64,000 bases of DNA from Temnopleurus reevesii (taxonomy: Eukaryota > Echinodermata > Echinoidea > Temnopleuroida > Temnopleuridae). The notes beneath the pieces are model-generated. The model had not been told where the DNA came from. It searched no databases and worked only from the letters and a program-made list of their open reading frames with translations. Where the stretch lies: contig BQKZ01000667.1 of assembly GCA_036244855.1 (NCBI GenBank), positions 1 through 64,000 on the forward strand. Reading direction: 5' to 3'. The translations under genes and the position numbers were made by a program. Positions 1 to 13,518 of the stretch are shown one piece after another (positions within the stretch are counted from its first letter, which is position 1; every line of letters begins with the position of its first letter).

Positions 1-769
1 TATAGTTGGCATTCACAAAGGTACCGTATTTGGAAATATGGCACTTTCATCTTGTTAATAGTCTAATACCAGTAAAATTGTTACTGTAATATCCAAGTGA
101 TTTATGGCCTGCAATTAATGACAGTTTTATGCGCACCAATTTTTTCAGATTTTTAAGGATATGTGTAGGATATGTCAGTCTAATAAAATCTGGAATCTAT
201 GGTATATAAATCTATAAGTGCAGAAGATTTATTGACTCATATAGGCGGGTTTAAGTTAACCAAGGACTATGCCATTGTTATGAAGACCGGGTCTATTCAA
301 AAGTTAACGAATGGTCCAAATGCCAAATGACTTAGACCTGGGTTAAGTCAAACCTTGCTATCAGAATATGGGATATTGTGTATGCTGTAAGCTGCATTGT
401 TTGCTTGCAGCCAATATTTGGATCCATTGGTAAATTCCATTATTGGAAATAAACAATGTATACATGCACACATGCAACAGTTTGCCATTTCTATCAATGA
501 ATGATTCATGCACCTGCACATGTGAACAGTTAAAGGTCCATTGACCGAAAACGTGACCCATATTGACGAAAAGTACAGGTTTGCCCAGTCACAGAGTGGC
601 TCACCAATTTTCCATCCCCCGATTCAATATTTGTGTGTGCGTTGCAGTAGAAAGGATGGCCCCTGGGCAAGATTCTGAGAAATGGTGGAGGGTAATCAAG
701 GTCTATGCAGGCTGTGGCAATAGGGCGTGAATGGTTTCTGGGCTATATGACAACATCGCTCCTCCTCTC

Positions 770-1430
770 ACTCCTCTTTCTTTCCTTATTTCTTTCTTTT
801 TCTCCTTCTTTCCTTCTTTCCGTCTTTCTTTAGTTCCATCTTTCTTTACATTTTTCTTTCTGTTTCCGTTCATTGTTTAATCTCTGTCTTTCTATCTGCG
901 TGCCTCTTTATTTACTATATTTTTCCCCCCACTTATCTCTTTATTTCCTTCGCCTTTCCCATCCCTTATCTGGAGGTGTTTTTTAATGATATGTCCTATA
1001 GCCTTAAAATTTCATTCTCTCTCCCCCCCCCCCTACAGGTCTGTCTACTTTTCTTGATCTTTCCCCTCTCTTGATCCTCTATTCATCTCTCCCCTCTCTA
1101 CCTCCCTCCCTCCTCCTATGTGTCTTACATCTCTTTAATTTCACACCACTCCTCTCGATCCCCTCCTCTCCATTTCTCTCTGAATTACCCTGTTTTACCT
1201 GTTATTTTGTGAACTCATTCTTTATCCTTCAATTTTCTAAATTTGTATGTTGTATGTATTTTTTGCATTTGTGTTGACCCTTTTCACCGCTATAAAATAT
1301 TTTGTTATTATTTTCTCCACCCACTCTTCCTTATCCATTCTATTTATCTTCTCTTTCTGCTGCTCTGCCTGCGCAATTCATGACTTTGAATCAAATCAAC
1401 CATATTTGTTGACTAAAAAATCCACAGGTA
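770..1430 (+). repeat. Pyrimidine-rich tract
   Basis: About 650 bp dominated by C and T on the + strand (TTTCTTTC, CTCCCTCC, a C run at about 1024-1032). Small hydrophobic frames here reflect base composition only. Confidence 0.8.
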
Positions 1431-2696
1431 ATTCCTGAATTCTTGGTAGACCTTGGATTAGGAAGCCAACATGACATTCTTTCCCCTTTGCTCATGCATG
1501 TTCGATACTGAGGAGTTATATTTTTGACAAGTGTTGATGTTTTTGAAAGGCAAAGAAATATTGGGCATTTGATTTCTTTTTCTTTTCATAAGAATTCAGG
1601 GTAAACAAAAATATCTGAAATGTCCTTCTTTGGAGAATTCTAAAAAAAAACTACATATAGTAAGAGTACAGTGTAGTCATTTTCATAACAGCTGTTTGGG
1701 TATTGCACAAACACTATTAACAGATTCAATATTTTAAGGTTGAGGCATACATGTCATTATGGAATGGTCAAACATATCAATGTTAATCATTCCCATATTT
1801 ACTCTACGTATTGGAATGGCTAACTTGTTGCACCTGTCTCTCATGAAGCACAATTTCTGATAAAAAATCTTGAGCAAGCGCTGTGAAAATGGGATGTAAA
1901 TTTTACATTAACTCAGTGTCTGTATTCTGCGTTATAAGAAAAAGGTATTTAAACAAACACCAAGCTGAATTAAAATGATTTCAATGTGATAATTCAATCC
2001 AATTCATTACACAATACAGACATCAAATTTGTGTTTCCTCATCACTTTTTTTTCCTCATCATATTTTTGGCAGTGTGCAGTAACGAATATATTGGTCTGT
2101 GATCTTTGGAGGAAAATATTCATATGTATAAAAGACTGAAAAGACATGTTACAGACATACACAAAAATAAATTCCATCACAATATGGTAGTGAAATTATA
2201 TTAATATGGAATTATACAAATTGTCATGCATTTGAATTGTTTTACACTGAATTTGTTATAAATTCCAAGAAATATTGAAATGTCAAAGCTCAATAAATTG
2301 GATCACATGGTCTTCAATTCTGAAAAAACACTCTCTTCTTTGCATTGTGACGAGTACAGTTACACATATACTGGATTATCATCTGTATACTCTGCATCAT
2401 GACCATGATATGTGTTCATATCTTATGTAGATAGCATTGTATATTTACAATGTACAATTGTATAGTGACTTTTACATGTATCACTGAATGAAAGCTGAAT
2501 GAAAGTAGAATGAAACTGTAGCAAGTATCTTATTATTCAAGCCACTGCATTATATTTAATGACACACCAATACCCTACATCAAAATATGATCTAGTATTG
2601 ATAGCTGTAGCCAGAATGATAACAAACATAAATCACTGGCCATGAAACCAGGCTACATAGTCTACCTGTATTTTGAAAAGAAAAAATGTTATCACT
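1431..2696. other. Gene-free AT-rich DNA
   Basis: No exon, RNA gene or clear repeat recognised. 1-769 is similar, apart from a 66-codon minus-strand frame without coding signal. Confidence 0.6.
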
Positions 2697-2872
2697 AACA
2701 CGATATAAACTTTTTCCAAAAAGTTAACTAGAACGCAGACAATAGATCCGTACACCGCGTATTCAACTGAGCGGACACAACAATCACAGGCCGGTACCGA
2801 ATTCAATAGCATTACAAAGGAGCATTGAAATTGCGTTTGACTTAACTTTTCGAAAATACTTTATATCGTGTT
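2697..2872 (+). mobile_element. Short inverted-repeat transposon, family A copy 1
   Basis: The ends are AACACGATATAAA (2697-2709) and its exact complement TTTATATCGTGTT (2860-2872). The interior aligns over its whole length with the reverse complement of 23776-23953. At 176 bp with no coding capacity it is a MITE, moved in trans by an unknown transposase. No clear target-site duplication could be fixed. Confidence 0.8.
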
Positions 2873-4340
2873 CACATTACTTAAATCCATGAAAAAAACT
2901 TTCTCCAGATGTAAATGGATTTCTTTAATAGAAGGAATAAAATCCATTTGCATGTATATTGTGACATGCAGCCAAATTTGAATTTCAAGAGCAGCTGCAA
3001 GATATCCAAAGTGCAATGAAAACACAATAATACACCCCATGCATATTCTGGAATTGTTATATTACTGTTTGAATATTGGTCCCTACCTGCATGTAGAAGG
3101 TAAAATAAAAGTGCATTTATTTTAAGACATTGCAGAGGATTATGAATATTTGTTCATGCTTAAATAAAGAAAAATATGATGAAAATAACTCTGTAAAGTT
3201 GTGTATTAAAGCACCAAGGTTTTTTTTAGATTCATTTTTTGAATTTGTCATCAGAATGCCAAAAAAAGAAGCATTTTCCCCCTCCTCTTTCAGAGAGAGT
3301 GATAAAATCCCACTCAGGCCTTACAGTTGCCATAAAAAATAAGACGGAACTCCTTATAATCGTCTTGAAGGCTGGGTAATCTATGGCAAGTATTAAGTGC
3401 AATGATAAGGATCAATTCAGGTATTTACTACCTCATTTTGGAGATGTCTTATTCATCGCCACATGCCTGGGGGCGGATGTTCAGTGTATAGAGAATACGT
3501 GGGTAGGTACCTGGCGATAATCATCACTTTACTACTCTCTAATACTTGTGGATTGTGGTGTGTACTTGAGCTTAAACCACGGGATCTTGTTTTCTAAGCC
3601 TTCCTCTTAAAATTCGAATAGCTTCGGTTGGCGAGAGCATGGAAGTGGCGGATAATGGAAGTGAGATGGTTCTATTTTTAGGGTTATGCATTAATATCAA
3701 ACACTTTCATCTTGCCTCCATCCATGTTTGTCATTTCATTTTTGAGTTCGATGGTTTGATTGATTGCTATCGAGACTTGATAGCTTGTAGCAATGCATGT
3801 CTATGCATTGTGTTAGTCTTTATGTGTACTGATGGTATCTCTTCCCCACCTGGGTGAGAAGTTCATCTGTTTTTGGAATGTCTTAAATTATGTGCTAATT
3901 GAAGTGATTTTATCATGAATAAATGATCTATGCATACATATGTGAAGAATATTCTTTTGATGTATCCCGTGAATATTTGTTAAGAATATGATTTTTTTTC
4001 CATACTTGTATTTTTGCCTTATTAACATGAATATGTTATTTATTGCCAACATTGTGAGATCATTTTATTTGTACCCGAAAATTCTTGCAAGATCGATTTG
4101 CAATAAGTTCACAAATGAGTCTGTCTGTGTTTCTCAAACTGTTTGCTTCACGTCAAACATGTTTTATCAAAATTCTCCTCAACATGTACATTGCATGGTG
4201 TTGGCTGTATTATTTGACTAAAACATTAAATGTAATATTCATTCATCATGTGATAAGCTTTCATCTCCCCATATATCCCTCTCGTTTTCTGCTCCTTCTT
4301 TTATTAGCTACCATGAATTATATTCTCTCTGATGATTTAT
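2873..4340. other. Gene-free AT-rich DNA
   Basis: Only short frames (up to 85 codons) with A+T-driven composition. Nothing recognisable. Confidence 0.6.
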
Positions 4341-4600
4341 GATCATCTTGATGCCCTCTTCCTTTTTTCAGTACTCTGCTGTACTTTTCTCTGATTCCTT
4401 ATTGCTCATTACTATCTTTTCATTTTCTCGTATTTCTCTGTACTTTTCTCACTTTTACTCCAAATTATTTTCCCAGACCGCTTTTGATGCTCTCTAAATC
4501 TCTCTTCTCTTCAATCTTATACTACTCGTCCCCTCTCAAACCCCCTACTCCAGCATTCTCTGCCTACCCCCCCGCCTGCCATCAGCAGTGACAGGCTGGG
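4341..4600 (+). repeat. Pyrimidine-rich tract
   Basis: CT-rich DNA (TTCTCT repeats, a C run near 4568) leading into the GC-richer patch at 4600. Confidence 0.7.
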
Positions 4601-4870
4601 ACGTCAAAGCAGTCCCTTGCATGCCAACGCTTTTCTAGATTCTTGATGATGGGGCCCACCAATGTTATGATTGCCCATCCAATTAAAGCAAGCCCAGCCA
4701 ACCATTCATTCTGCGTGGTGCGTACTCTCCGGCATTCGCCGACTCTAATCAGTGGCGACGGGGGGATGGTCCCGCTGCATACGCGAGGGTTGAATCACCG
4801 CTAATTTGCCCAGCGGGGTCCTCCGTTGCCAATTTACCGCGTGGTTGTCTGCTAGGAATTCGAGTTGGAG
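4600..4870. other. GC-richer non-coding patch
   Basis: Higher GC and more CpG than its surroundings, no repeat and no convincing frame. Such islands in otherwise AT-rich gene-poor DNA are candidates for conserved regulatory modules; unproven. Confidence 0.3.
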
Positions 4871-6604
4871 ATCTTTTTTTCTTCTTCTTGTCTGAATTAC
4901 AATGAGTTTTGAAGATATAGGCCATGTAAAGTACAGATTTTAGGTAGAACAAGTGGGCTATGTCTATTGATAATGTTTTAGTTTGATAAAATGTAAATAT
5001 TGAACAATCTGCTGATATTCAATATGTTCATATTCCCAGGCCAATGCAACTTTTTTTTGCAAGTTATTCAGGTATAGGAGTGGGCATACATTGTGTATAT
5101 ACTTTGGTAGTAAGTAACATATGGAATGGTTAGGATAATTGAATTTATTATTTCAAAGTATAATTTTTAATACAATTTTGGACGCCTGAGGGGAGATGAA
5201 TTAATATTGGGTATAGCAGCTCTGCGGTCCAGCAATCGAGGGCACCTCATTCAATGCAATACTGTGTCAAGGTGTCAGATAATTCAATCTGTTGACGAAA
5301 TGCGATGAATTATAGAAGCGAAGCTGCAATCATGAGCGCCGGAATGAAGCAAGGAAACCCGGGCTGAAATCTGAGGAGAGTGTCTTTACACACAGATGTT
5401 GCACAAGGGAGTTCTATCATTTCATCAATGTGTAAGCCGCAATGCTATTCTATCCCCTCTCCGGGTAGTCTTGCATCACAGAAAGAAGCATTGAAATGGA
5501 GTATTTACGTCACTGGCGTGTCATTCGTCATAATCAAGCCACCCGCCACCTCGCCAATATGGTCCCCAATCTGAATCTGACCCCATTGAAAATCTTTCAT
5601 TATTTTCGTCTTCTTGTTGAAATGCAATTTAAGTTGAAGGCTTTTTTCTTCACGCTTGCATCTTTGGCCAAGAGAGATATAGGGCATACTGAATGGACGT
5701 ATACTCACTCTTAGCCCCCCCCCCCCAAAGTATCTTGCGAATGGCATATCTTTTTAAAGTATCGTTGGTTGATTGGAATGTATTTAAAAAAAAAAAATTT
5801 AATGAACACATTTCATTTGAAAAAGAAGACTAAGAACGGTTAGAAGGGAATGAAAAGCCTAGGAACACCTAAAAATGTTTTTAGGTTGTATTTTAAATGT
5901 TTTCTAAGATTATACTGCATTTATAACACATTTGAGTGAAAAGAGAGGGCAACCAAACATTTTTAGCCTTATTTACTTTAAGAAGAAACTCAAAATTTTG
6001 GGATTGTTACTCAGGATGTGATTAATACGTAATAAATGAAAATGATGGATGAACTGCATAAATGACTGACTGATTACTGATTACAACTTATATTATAACA
6101 GACATGTGTCCCTGAAATTTGATGGAATCTTGGAAAGTGTCTTCAAGTGTCTTGAAGTTCATGGGGTATTGATGGCTTGATATATGCTTCTTTGTATTTG
6201 TGTCACCTCTGTGCTTTTGAAAAAATATGCCTCAACTGCAACTTGCAATAGGCGACTTAACTAATATATTAGAATTTATGTGCGTCTCTTGCCAACTGAC
6301 GTACTTACGTGGTATTCCTTAAACTGGTTGATAACAATAAGACTTCAATATTTTGAATGCAGTTTGCATCCATTACTTGTTGCTCTGTTGGGCAAGCCTC
6401 GGGTAAGCTTTGGGGTTGTCAAGAACAACCTTTGTGTTAGAGGTGTGCATTAAATTTGCATTTATGAGTAAACCTGCTTATTATTTGCAACTTTTAAGCA
6501 TCACAACCTAAGAGAGATGAAACATATATAAACCATAGCATCGATATCAAGACCTCAGTAATAGATAAATGAGATTTACACATCCATAGTTTCACCCACC
6601 ATAT
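4871..6604. other. Gene-free DNA
   Basis: Slightly GC-richer at 5180-5540, a C run near 5717 and poly-A near 5789; no gene or repeat family recognised. Confidence 0.55.
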
Positions 6605-6610
6605 ACACCA

Positions 6611-6900
6611 AAAAAATAATAATAATAATAATAGATGCAATTTATATAGCGCACTTATCCACTCTGCTGAGTGTTTTGCATATTATTATTACTCTGGCTT
6701 TAGCTCGGCAGCCACCAGTGCACTTTGCATTTCAAGGAATAAATATTCCTACCAGGTACCCATTCACCTTACCAGGGTTGAGTGCAGCACAATGTGATGA
6801 ATTTCTTACTGAAGGAAATTAACGCCATGGGTGGGATTCAAACCTACAACCTTTTGGTTGAAAGGTGAGAGTCATGACCACGACACCACCGCGCCTCCAC
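6611..6900 (-). mobile_element. tRNA-derived SINE, near full length
   Basis: Read on the minus strand, the element starts near 6900 with a tRNA-like head: an A-box-like TGGTGTCGTGG and a B box GGTTTGAATCCC (+ strand 6833-6844). A tRNA-unrelated body follows (with GCTATATAAATTGCATC near the end), then an (ATT)n tail (+ strand AAT repeats at about 6617-6633). Head, body and simple tail in this order are diagnostic of a tRNA-derived SINE, transcribed by RNA polymerase III and moved by a partner LINE. Sea urchins carry such families. Truncated relatives occur at 7180, 36562 and 44966. Confidence 0.8.
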
Positions 6901-7179
6901 AAAAGGCAACTTACACGAGTACCGTGATCCTAGACAAGACATTAATCAAGTAAGAGGAAGATGCACGTAGTGATCTGAAGTTGTCCTTCAATATTTGCAT
7001 GGATACGGACTAAGAAATTAAGTTAGAGTAATACATGCCACAGATTCGTCACCTGTGTAGCTCAATTTGCACCCTGAGGTTAGAAATCTACCTTCGACTA
7101 TGTTGCATACACATCTCACTACACCTTAAATGCAGATTTATAAAAACATAGTTGTATTTTGTGGTTATGATCCTTGTTG

Positions 7180-7342
7180 ATAATAATAATAAGAAGAAGA
7201 AGAAGCAGAAGAAGAAGTAGAAGAAGAAGTAGAAGAGCAAGAAGAAGAAGGAACGACTTTTATATAGCAATTGTCACCTCTCCATGAGAATTGACCCAAG
7301 GGCTCTACAATTGCAGCATTATTACCCTGGCTTTGGCAGTTA
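7180..7342 (-). mobile_element. Truncated SINE copy (tail half)
   Basis: Starts on the + strand with TAATAATAAT, which has expanded into an AAG/AGA-rich repeat. A body shared with the 6611-6900 SINE follows (TTTATATAGC, then ATTATTACCCTGGCTTTGGCAG compared with ATTATTACTCTGGCTTTAGCTC-GCAG). The tRNA-like head is missing. The purine microsatellite probably grew from the SINE tail. Confidence 0.65.
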
Positions 7343-7451
7343 ATGCTTCTTCGGATAACACAATTCATGATATGCATGTATATTTATTTTGCCTAAATTT
7401 GAGCTTATTCACTGATTTTCAGACACACTCATGTATGAGTGTTTTTTTTAA

Positions 7452-7562
7452 TGGGTTGTTATTTTCACATATTCAACAGGTCATTGTACACAAGTGTATG
7501 TACATTATGAGTGAAAATGTTAAAGAATTCATGTATGTGAAATAAGCATGAATAAAACCCCA
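7452..7562 (+). repeat. Dispersed repeat, copy 1 (family also at 13941 and 14521)
   Basis: Shares GGTTGTTATTTTCA, ATTGTACACAAGT, a GAGTGA-AAT block, AATTCATG and a final AATAAAACCCC with 13941-14064, and matches 14521-14630 in reverse complement. Confidence 0.6.
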
Positions 7563-7565
7563 GTG

Positions 7566-9819
7566 AAAAATTCAGATTTTACATTAAATAAATTCAGAGG
7601 CACAGTTCTTATACACATTCTAAACTAGTCTGCCAATATACTTTTAAGTATACATATATTTCTATCTGTCCCGCAGTTATGAGTAATAAGAATAAATGCC
7701 ACTCTGAATACACACAGGGGGTAAATAAAGTTCAGAGTTATAAGACGTTTGCCCAATTGACGCTGGCAATCTTCAGCAGCATTGGGCATTGCTGAGAACC
7801 CCATGTTGGCATAGCATGTTTATAACTGCAAAACATTTATTCATAGTACGAATGGAGAGATGAGTCACTGGTCGAGTATTTCAAGATGTGTTCGCATATC
7901 TTATTGTTTAATTCAACGTTGCTTTCCTCTGCGATTCAAGATATGCTTAACGATTGCGAAGAAAATTTGATCTGTATTTCTTTGTGTCATAAATGCTATA
8001 ATCTTTTTAATTGATACCTTCCTTGAGACATTCTAATTGATACCTTACTTGAAACATATGTCCTTTGTCTTCAAATTTTCTTTGAAAGACACGCTGGTCT
8101 TATTCAAACTATATGGCCTGGTTTGCAAGTGAGCCAAGCTGATTAGAATGAATGAAATGAAGATACCATTTGGAGAAAATGGTGAAGTATTTTTTAAAGA
8201 AAAAGAAAGAGAGATAAAGGAGAGAAAATAGACTTGTACAATATGAAAACATACCTGTGCTTCATAGTCAGCCATTTTGTGTTGATGTTGTGTTAAAAGC
8301 CTCTTACACACTTCCATGTGCATTTGACAAGAGGACATTCGAGGCGGTTAAAACAACTTAGGTTGCGCTGTTCATGGCCATTTTGAGGATTTTACAGCAC
8401 TCAGACGAGGTTTGTACGGTGGCATGCTAAACAAGAAATCTCACGTGACTGGTTCTATGGCCATCTTTTTTCATGATGCATGATGGTAGTCGTAAGAGTA
8501 AGAGGGTATGATGAGCATGCAGAATTTGATTTTTGAAGAGCTACAGGGTACTGTAGTAGTCGGGATATTCACTAGATTCCTGTTAGGAACCTGTTGAAGA
8601 TGTTTTGTCTGTATTCCTCGTTGTGCGCACTTCGTGTCAAAATAATTTCTATTCTGAAAATATATATGTTATGTACATTACATGAAGATTCATAAAGATT
8701 ATAGATCTAAATTTAAAAAAAATGAACATCTATTGTGAATCAATTGTACGATATGAACTTAGAAAATTATTTACTATGACATGTTTCAAGGAAAATATAT
8801 TAGCACCTTATTTGAAACAACCTTACGCGCTTTTTCCTGCTTTGAAATGTCATCATTTAAAATGACTCGCTTTTTCATTTCATGATATTTCCCCTTTATT
8901 TTAGTCAACTGATTTCTAGTTTCTGTACCTCAAGAATTTTTCTTTATAATAAAGAATTACTGAACTATTGAAACCATTGATACCCAAATGCATTTTGGTT
9001 TTATATTGCTTTCTTTTGTTGTTGCATTATTTGTTAGGTGCACTATTTCCCTGAACATAAAGTACTGTTCTACATGTATGTTTACGCGCATTTATCTAAA
9101 TCAAGAAAATTGCAAGTCACTCATCTCTTTATATTCTCCAAATGTATCTTTCTTTTTTCGTAAAAATATGATACAAATGGGAGTTCATTACCCTATACAT
9201 TTGATTTTTGCCTCACTTAAAGAAACTAATAACCATGCTAGTGACATGCATATTTCAGATATCTTATTAAACTGTTACTTATTCCCCATTCATGTTTCTA
9301 TTATTAATATCTTTGATTCTGTCTTATTTGGAAGAGCTCTGCATTTTTAAAAATAACTTTGAATTCACAAGATACTTATCCAATTCTGCTTACATGATAA
9401 CTCTGTAAAATGTTTGCATTTTTTTTTTTAGAGAAGTTGATTAACCTATCTACAGGTTTTGAAATGGCACAGCTGTTGTACTCATATTGGTTATAATGGT
9501 TATTATCACTGGCGGCATCATTGCTAACAAGGGGAGATCCATCTCTCGCAAGGAGCTTATTCATGGAACGTCCATCATATTATATTTCATCATGTTTAGA
9601 ATCCTTCACCCTCCTTGTCATTGGACGACATCCGTTGATGGGAGGTATTACAAGGCCTGTTATATCTGTGTCTTTTAATCGTTAATGTATTTTGTATTAT
9701 TTACACAATGTACTTTTCATCCATTTTACAGGGACATGCTGAAAGAAAAGCTTTTAGCTGAAACATAAATAAAATCAAGAATACTAGAGACAATAATGAT
9801 GATCATGCAAACACTGTTC
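7566..9819. other. Gene-free AT-rich DNA
   Basis: The longest frame is a 120-codon + frame at 8988, with a composition typical of random AT-rich DNA. No splice-bounded exon seen. Confidence 0.55.
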
Positions 9820-10080
9820 GGGGGGGGGGGGGGGGGGNAGGGGTGCAAAATTGCAGAGAGGGCGCAAAATTTGAGCTAAGGACCCTTTTTTCCCCTTTGC
9901 TGCACAGTTTTTGGGGGACCAAAAATTTCAATTTGTCAGTTTCTCCCAACCAGGGTTGTGATTTCTTAGTAGATGCACACTGATGGTGGTAATGAAGATG
10001 ATGATGGTGATGATGACAGTGCTGATGGGGATAATGATGTTTGTGGTGATGTTGAGCATAATGATGATGACTTTGTGTAT
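9820..10080 (+). repeat. Poly-G run with N, and a GAT-rich tract
   Basis: An unbroken G run ends at an N near 9838 (length uncertain in the assembly). A duplicated GGGTGCAAAATT / GGGCGCAAAATT follows, then a GAT/GGT-rich tract at about 9984-10076. Confidence 0.8.
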
Positions 10081-13032
10081 GGTGAATTTTTGTTTAACAG
10101 TCCATTAGAATTTTCAATATATTAATGTCTAAGAAATAGTAAAAAAAAAAAAAGATAATAAAAAGAAATCTAAATTTTCTTCTTTTCATCAACTATCTAC
10201 TGGACAATTCTTCAAATGTTCAGTAAACAGGAAGGAAAGATACCGACAATATGCATGGGATTATGCTTGCTCCTGTTTTGAAGTGAACTTTCAGCGACAC
10301 TGCCAAATCGAAATAAGCATGAAACCTGATGCTTCTTTAAGAGAGGAGCATAGCTTTAAAGCAGCACAGAAAATTGAGAGTATAAGAGAGGATGACGTCA
10401 AAGCGATTTGACCCCATCATGGCTGTGTCACTCCCGGTTTGTGATGTCTGAGTGGATGAGACAGAGGACCAAATGAGAAGAAAATACAAGCACAGAGACT
10501 GGGTGCCAAACCAGCATCACGTGGGGTGAGGAGCTAGTCTTTAATCACATGAGTAAATTTGGGTGTATATATAATGTTGTCTATGAGTGTGTAACAATGC
10601 ATGGAAAAAAGTCTATACAGTTGCATTTGATGCATAGTGTATTTGCTAGATTTCCTAGCAGCCATGTTGGATTTCCATCCAGACTTATTAATTTCAAAAT
10701 ACCAAGCAGTACACATACACTTCTTGAATTGCGTCTGTACTTGCAGACTACTGATAGAACTTCTTTGAGAGGTTATTGATTGAAGAAAGGAGGGAGAAGA
10801 TGGGAGAGGAAGAGAATGCATAGGAAATGTTTTTGAACAGAATTTAATGAAAGACATATAAAGAACAGGAAAATATATTTAGGAAATGAAAAAAAAAAGT
10901 TCCATTGCATGTTCAATGTACCAAGAAATTAAAGATGAATATGAAATACGAAATACGAAATATTAAGGGGACAAATTAACAGAATCGAAATCACAAAATA
11001 ATATATTCAAAAAATTACAAGATATTGTTTACAGTTTATCCTAATATTTGGACATAGATTTTTATGTTTACCATCAGTGGATTTATACATGTACCTCTAC
11101 ACACAAATCCTAAGCAGAATTTACTTTTTGCAAAGAGAAAAGGTTAAACTAGAAAGTTAGAATTGAAGTATAATCAGGGCGTTGCATTCTGAGAAGGGAG
11201 TGATAAAGCCACGTGAAATGTCGGGTTTTCATTTAAATCATCTGCAATTACCAAAAATAAAATAAGATAGCTGAGGATTGGATCGTAACTTTATTGTTTA
11301 TGCTGTATCTACAATATATAAACTGGAGTGGACAGAATACTTGTATCCTCCCCACTCATCATCCTCGGCTATACAACTAGTCTGTCATTCAAGACTCTTT
11401 TATGACTGTAAGATATGTCACATGCCCATTCTTTACAATTTTAGACTTTCTTAGCTTGTTCTGAATAATACTATACTCTCTTTACAAAGCTGTTCTGTGT
11501 AACTCTAACAAAAAATGGGTTGTATTTACTCCATTAATTGCATTTAGGGTATTTGTAAAATGGTACAGGTTTATGTTAGCAAGCCTAGATTGTAAACCCT
11601 CATATCTTGGGGTAGGCACTGTCCGAGACAGCTGCTGACGAGATCCCCGTTTAATCGCTTTTCAATATGCGATTTAAGCATTCTGCGTAAGATGGAGAAC
11701 GAAAAAAGACACATAAGACGAGGGGGCTCAACTCCAAACATCTGCCCGTTATTCGTCTCCCAAAGTGGAGTCATAAAGGAACCAATCTGCGGGCATGATT
11801 ACTCTCTTGTATCGGCCTCTATTAGATCAAAGTTTCTCAGAAGAAATGTTATTGAGCTGTATGAACACCTGCGCAGGCCTTGCTTCGTGGTATATATTTC
11901 TGGTCATGTTGGCTAGGTTAAAGGCTTAGTAGTGCCTCCCACTTATTTCAATGCCTGTCTTTTTAGCTTGTTAAGTGCTATTTCATACATAGTTGCGGAG
12001 GTCAAAGAATAGAAACTATATTGCTGCTGCTTTCATGAAGTGATTTTCATGCATAAGAACACACTCATCGATATCAAAACAATAATATTGTATTGAATCA
12101 TAACAGGGGAGCTTCTAGAATATGGAGAAACTTAACGAGAAGTGGACATTCCTTTAAAAAGTATATGTAGCATATGCTATCTCATGAAGATATGAACTGA
12201 TTGGAAGTACATTGTAGTTTGTAAAATGTGATATTTACTCCAATTATCTACATTTCAAGTCCTTAAACTTACATTTTACATTCTGTAAAACCGCATGGTA
12301 ATATTATAAAAGGTGGATATCTTGTTTCAGAATTCCTTAATTTGGGAATACTTCATACATCTACTGAAGATGTTGAATGACACTACACTAAAAGTTAGGG
12401 ATCATTAGTATGTATGTTAATTCATATATGAGGTTTTTGTAGGTATATCCAAATGTTTGGTAACATTCAACTATTTTCCATGTTATCAAACACACTGTAA
12501 TCATTTTGATGCATGAGTCATCTCAGTTCTTGCACTATCTCTCCCGATCCACTATACGTCCTGAAAAATGAGCCCGTAGTAAAATGAAACAAATAAAAGA
12601 TCCTAATATTTGGAAGGTGTACTTTGACTTACTTTGAATATTTCATGAATCTAAGTTCTCTACATTTGTTGTGTATTTCTATGCTGTTACTTGAGATTAA
12701 TTTGCTTATCCCATCATCTATGAAGTCATGATATACACACCTACCGGTACACCAAAATTATTCTAATGAGCGTGTTGATTTCTCACATTTTGCAACTCAA
12801 TAAAATGTTCTCAACAGTTTATTTTCTAAATAATACCACATGTTTCTTATTCCTTCAAGTTTTCTTTAAAGAATATTTCCCTATTCTTTCTTTTTTTGAT
12901 GAAATCCTATGACAGTTCACATGAATGGTGTGGATAATTGCTTTGTTTACTCATGTGTACTCAGCCATATTGGGTCAGAACCGCGGGGAGTGCTTGGAAA
13001 CATTGACACCTTTTTGAGATCGGCCTCTAAAA
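10081..13032. other. Gene-free AT-rich DNA
   Basis: Contains the CRE-like site at 10393, a triple GAAATACGAAATAC-type minirepeat near 10940 and nothing else recognisable. Confidence 0.55.
10393..10400 (+). promoter_or_regulatory. CRE-like palindrome TGACGTCA
   Basis: Perfect 8-bp cAMP-response-element core in a modestly GC-richer stretch (10385-10530). A single site can occur by chance; no gene is adjacent. Confidence 0.2.
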
Positions 13033-13320
13033 AGGTTTTATCCTGAAGGGATTAAATGTGCATCATTCCATCTGGTATTGTCATCATGTTGAGATCTGAA
13101 CCTCCTCTCATCTTATAATGGTTGACTGTCAAGTATGCTCAATTTGACAGACTTTGATAACAACAACAACAACAACAACAACAAAAGGGTTTATCCTGGA
13201 GGGAATAAATGTGCATCATTCCATCTGATATTGTCATCATGTTGAGGTCTGAACCTTCTCATCTTATAATGATTTGCTGTCAAATGTGCTCAATTTGACT
13301 GCCTTTAATAACAAAGATTG
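13033..13320 (+). repeat. Two-unit tandem duplication (153-bp period) with a CAA microsatellite between
   Basis: TTATCCTGAAGGG at 13038 and TTATCCTGGAGGG at 13191 each begin the same series of blocks (AATGTGCATCATTCCATCTG, TTGTCATCATGTTGAG, CATCTTATAATG, GCTCAATTTGAC). (CAA)n at about 13161-13184 lies at the junction. Confidence 0.85.
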
Positions 13321-13518
13321 AAACTAGTAAAGGCTTCTTTTAAAAAAGCAACAACAATCAAATAAATATTTGCCCTCGAAATGTACGCATTTACAATCAT
13401 TCTTTTATTGTCCTTTTTGCATTGCCGGGAGAGGAATTACCCTATGTTGAATAAGGTAAATGTAATAGAATTTATCAGATTGTTGTGTTTTTTGGTGGTT
13501 AAAATGTACTCATCATGT

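Noticed and set aside
6833..6895. Possible tRNA gene on the minus strand
   Set aside because: The B box is good, but the sequence lacks a complete cloverleaf and is joined to a SINE body and (ATT)n tail.
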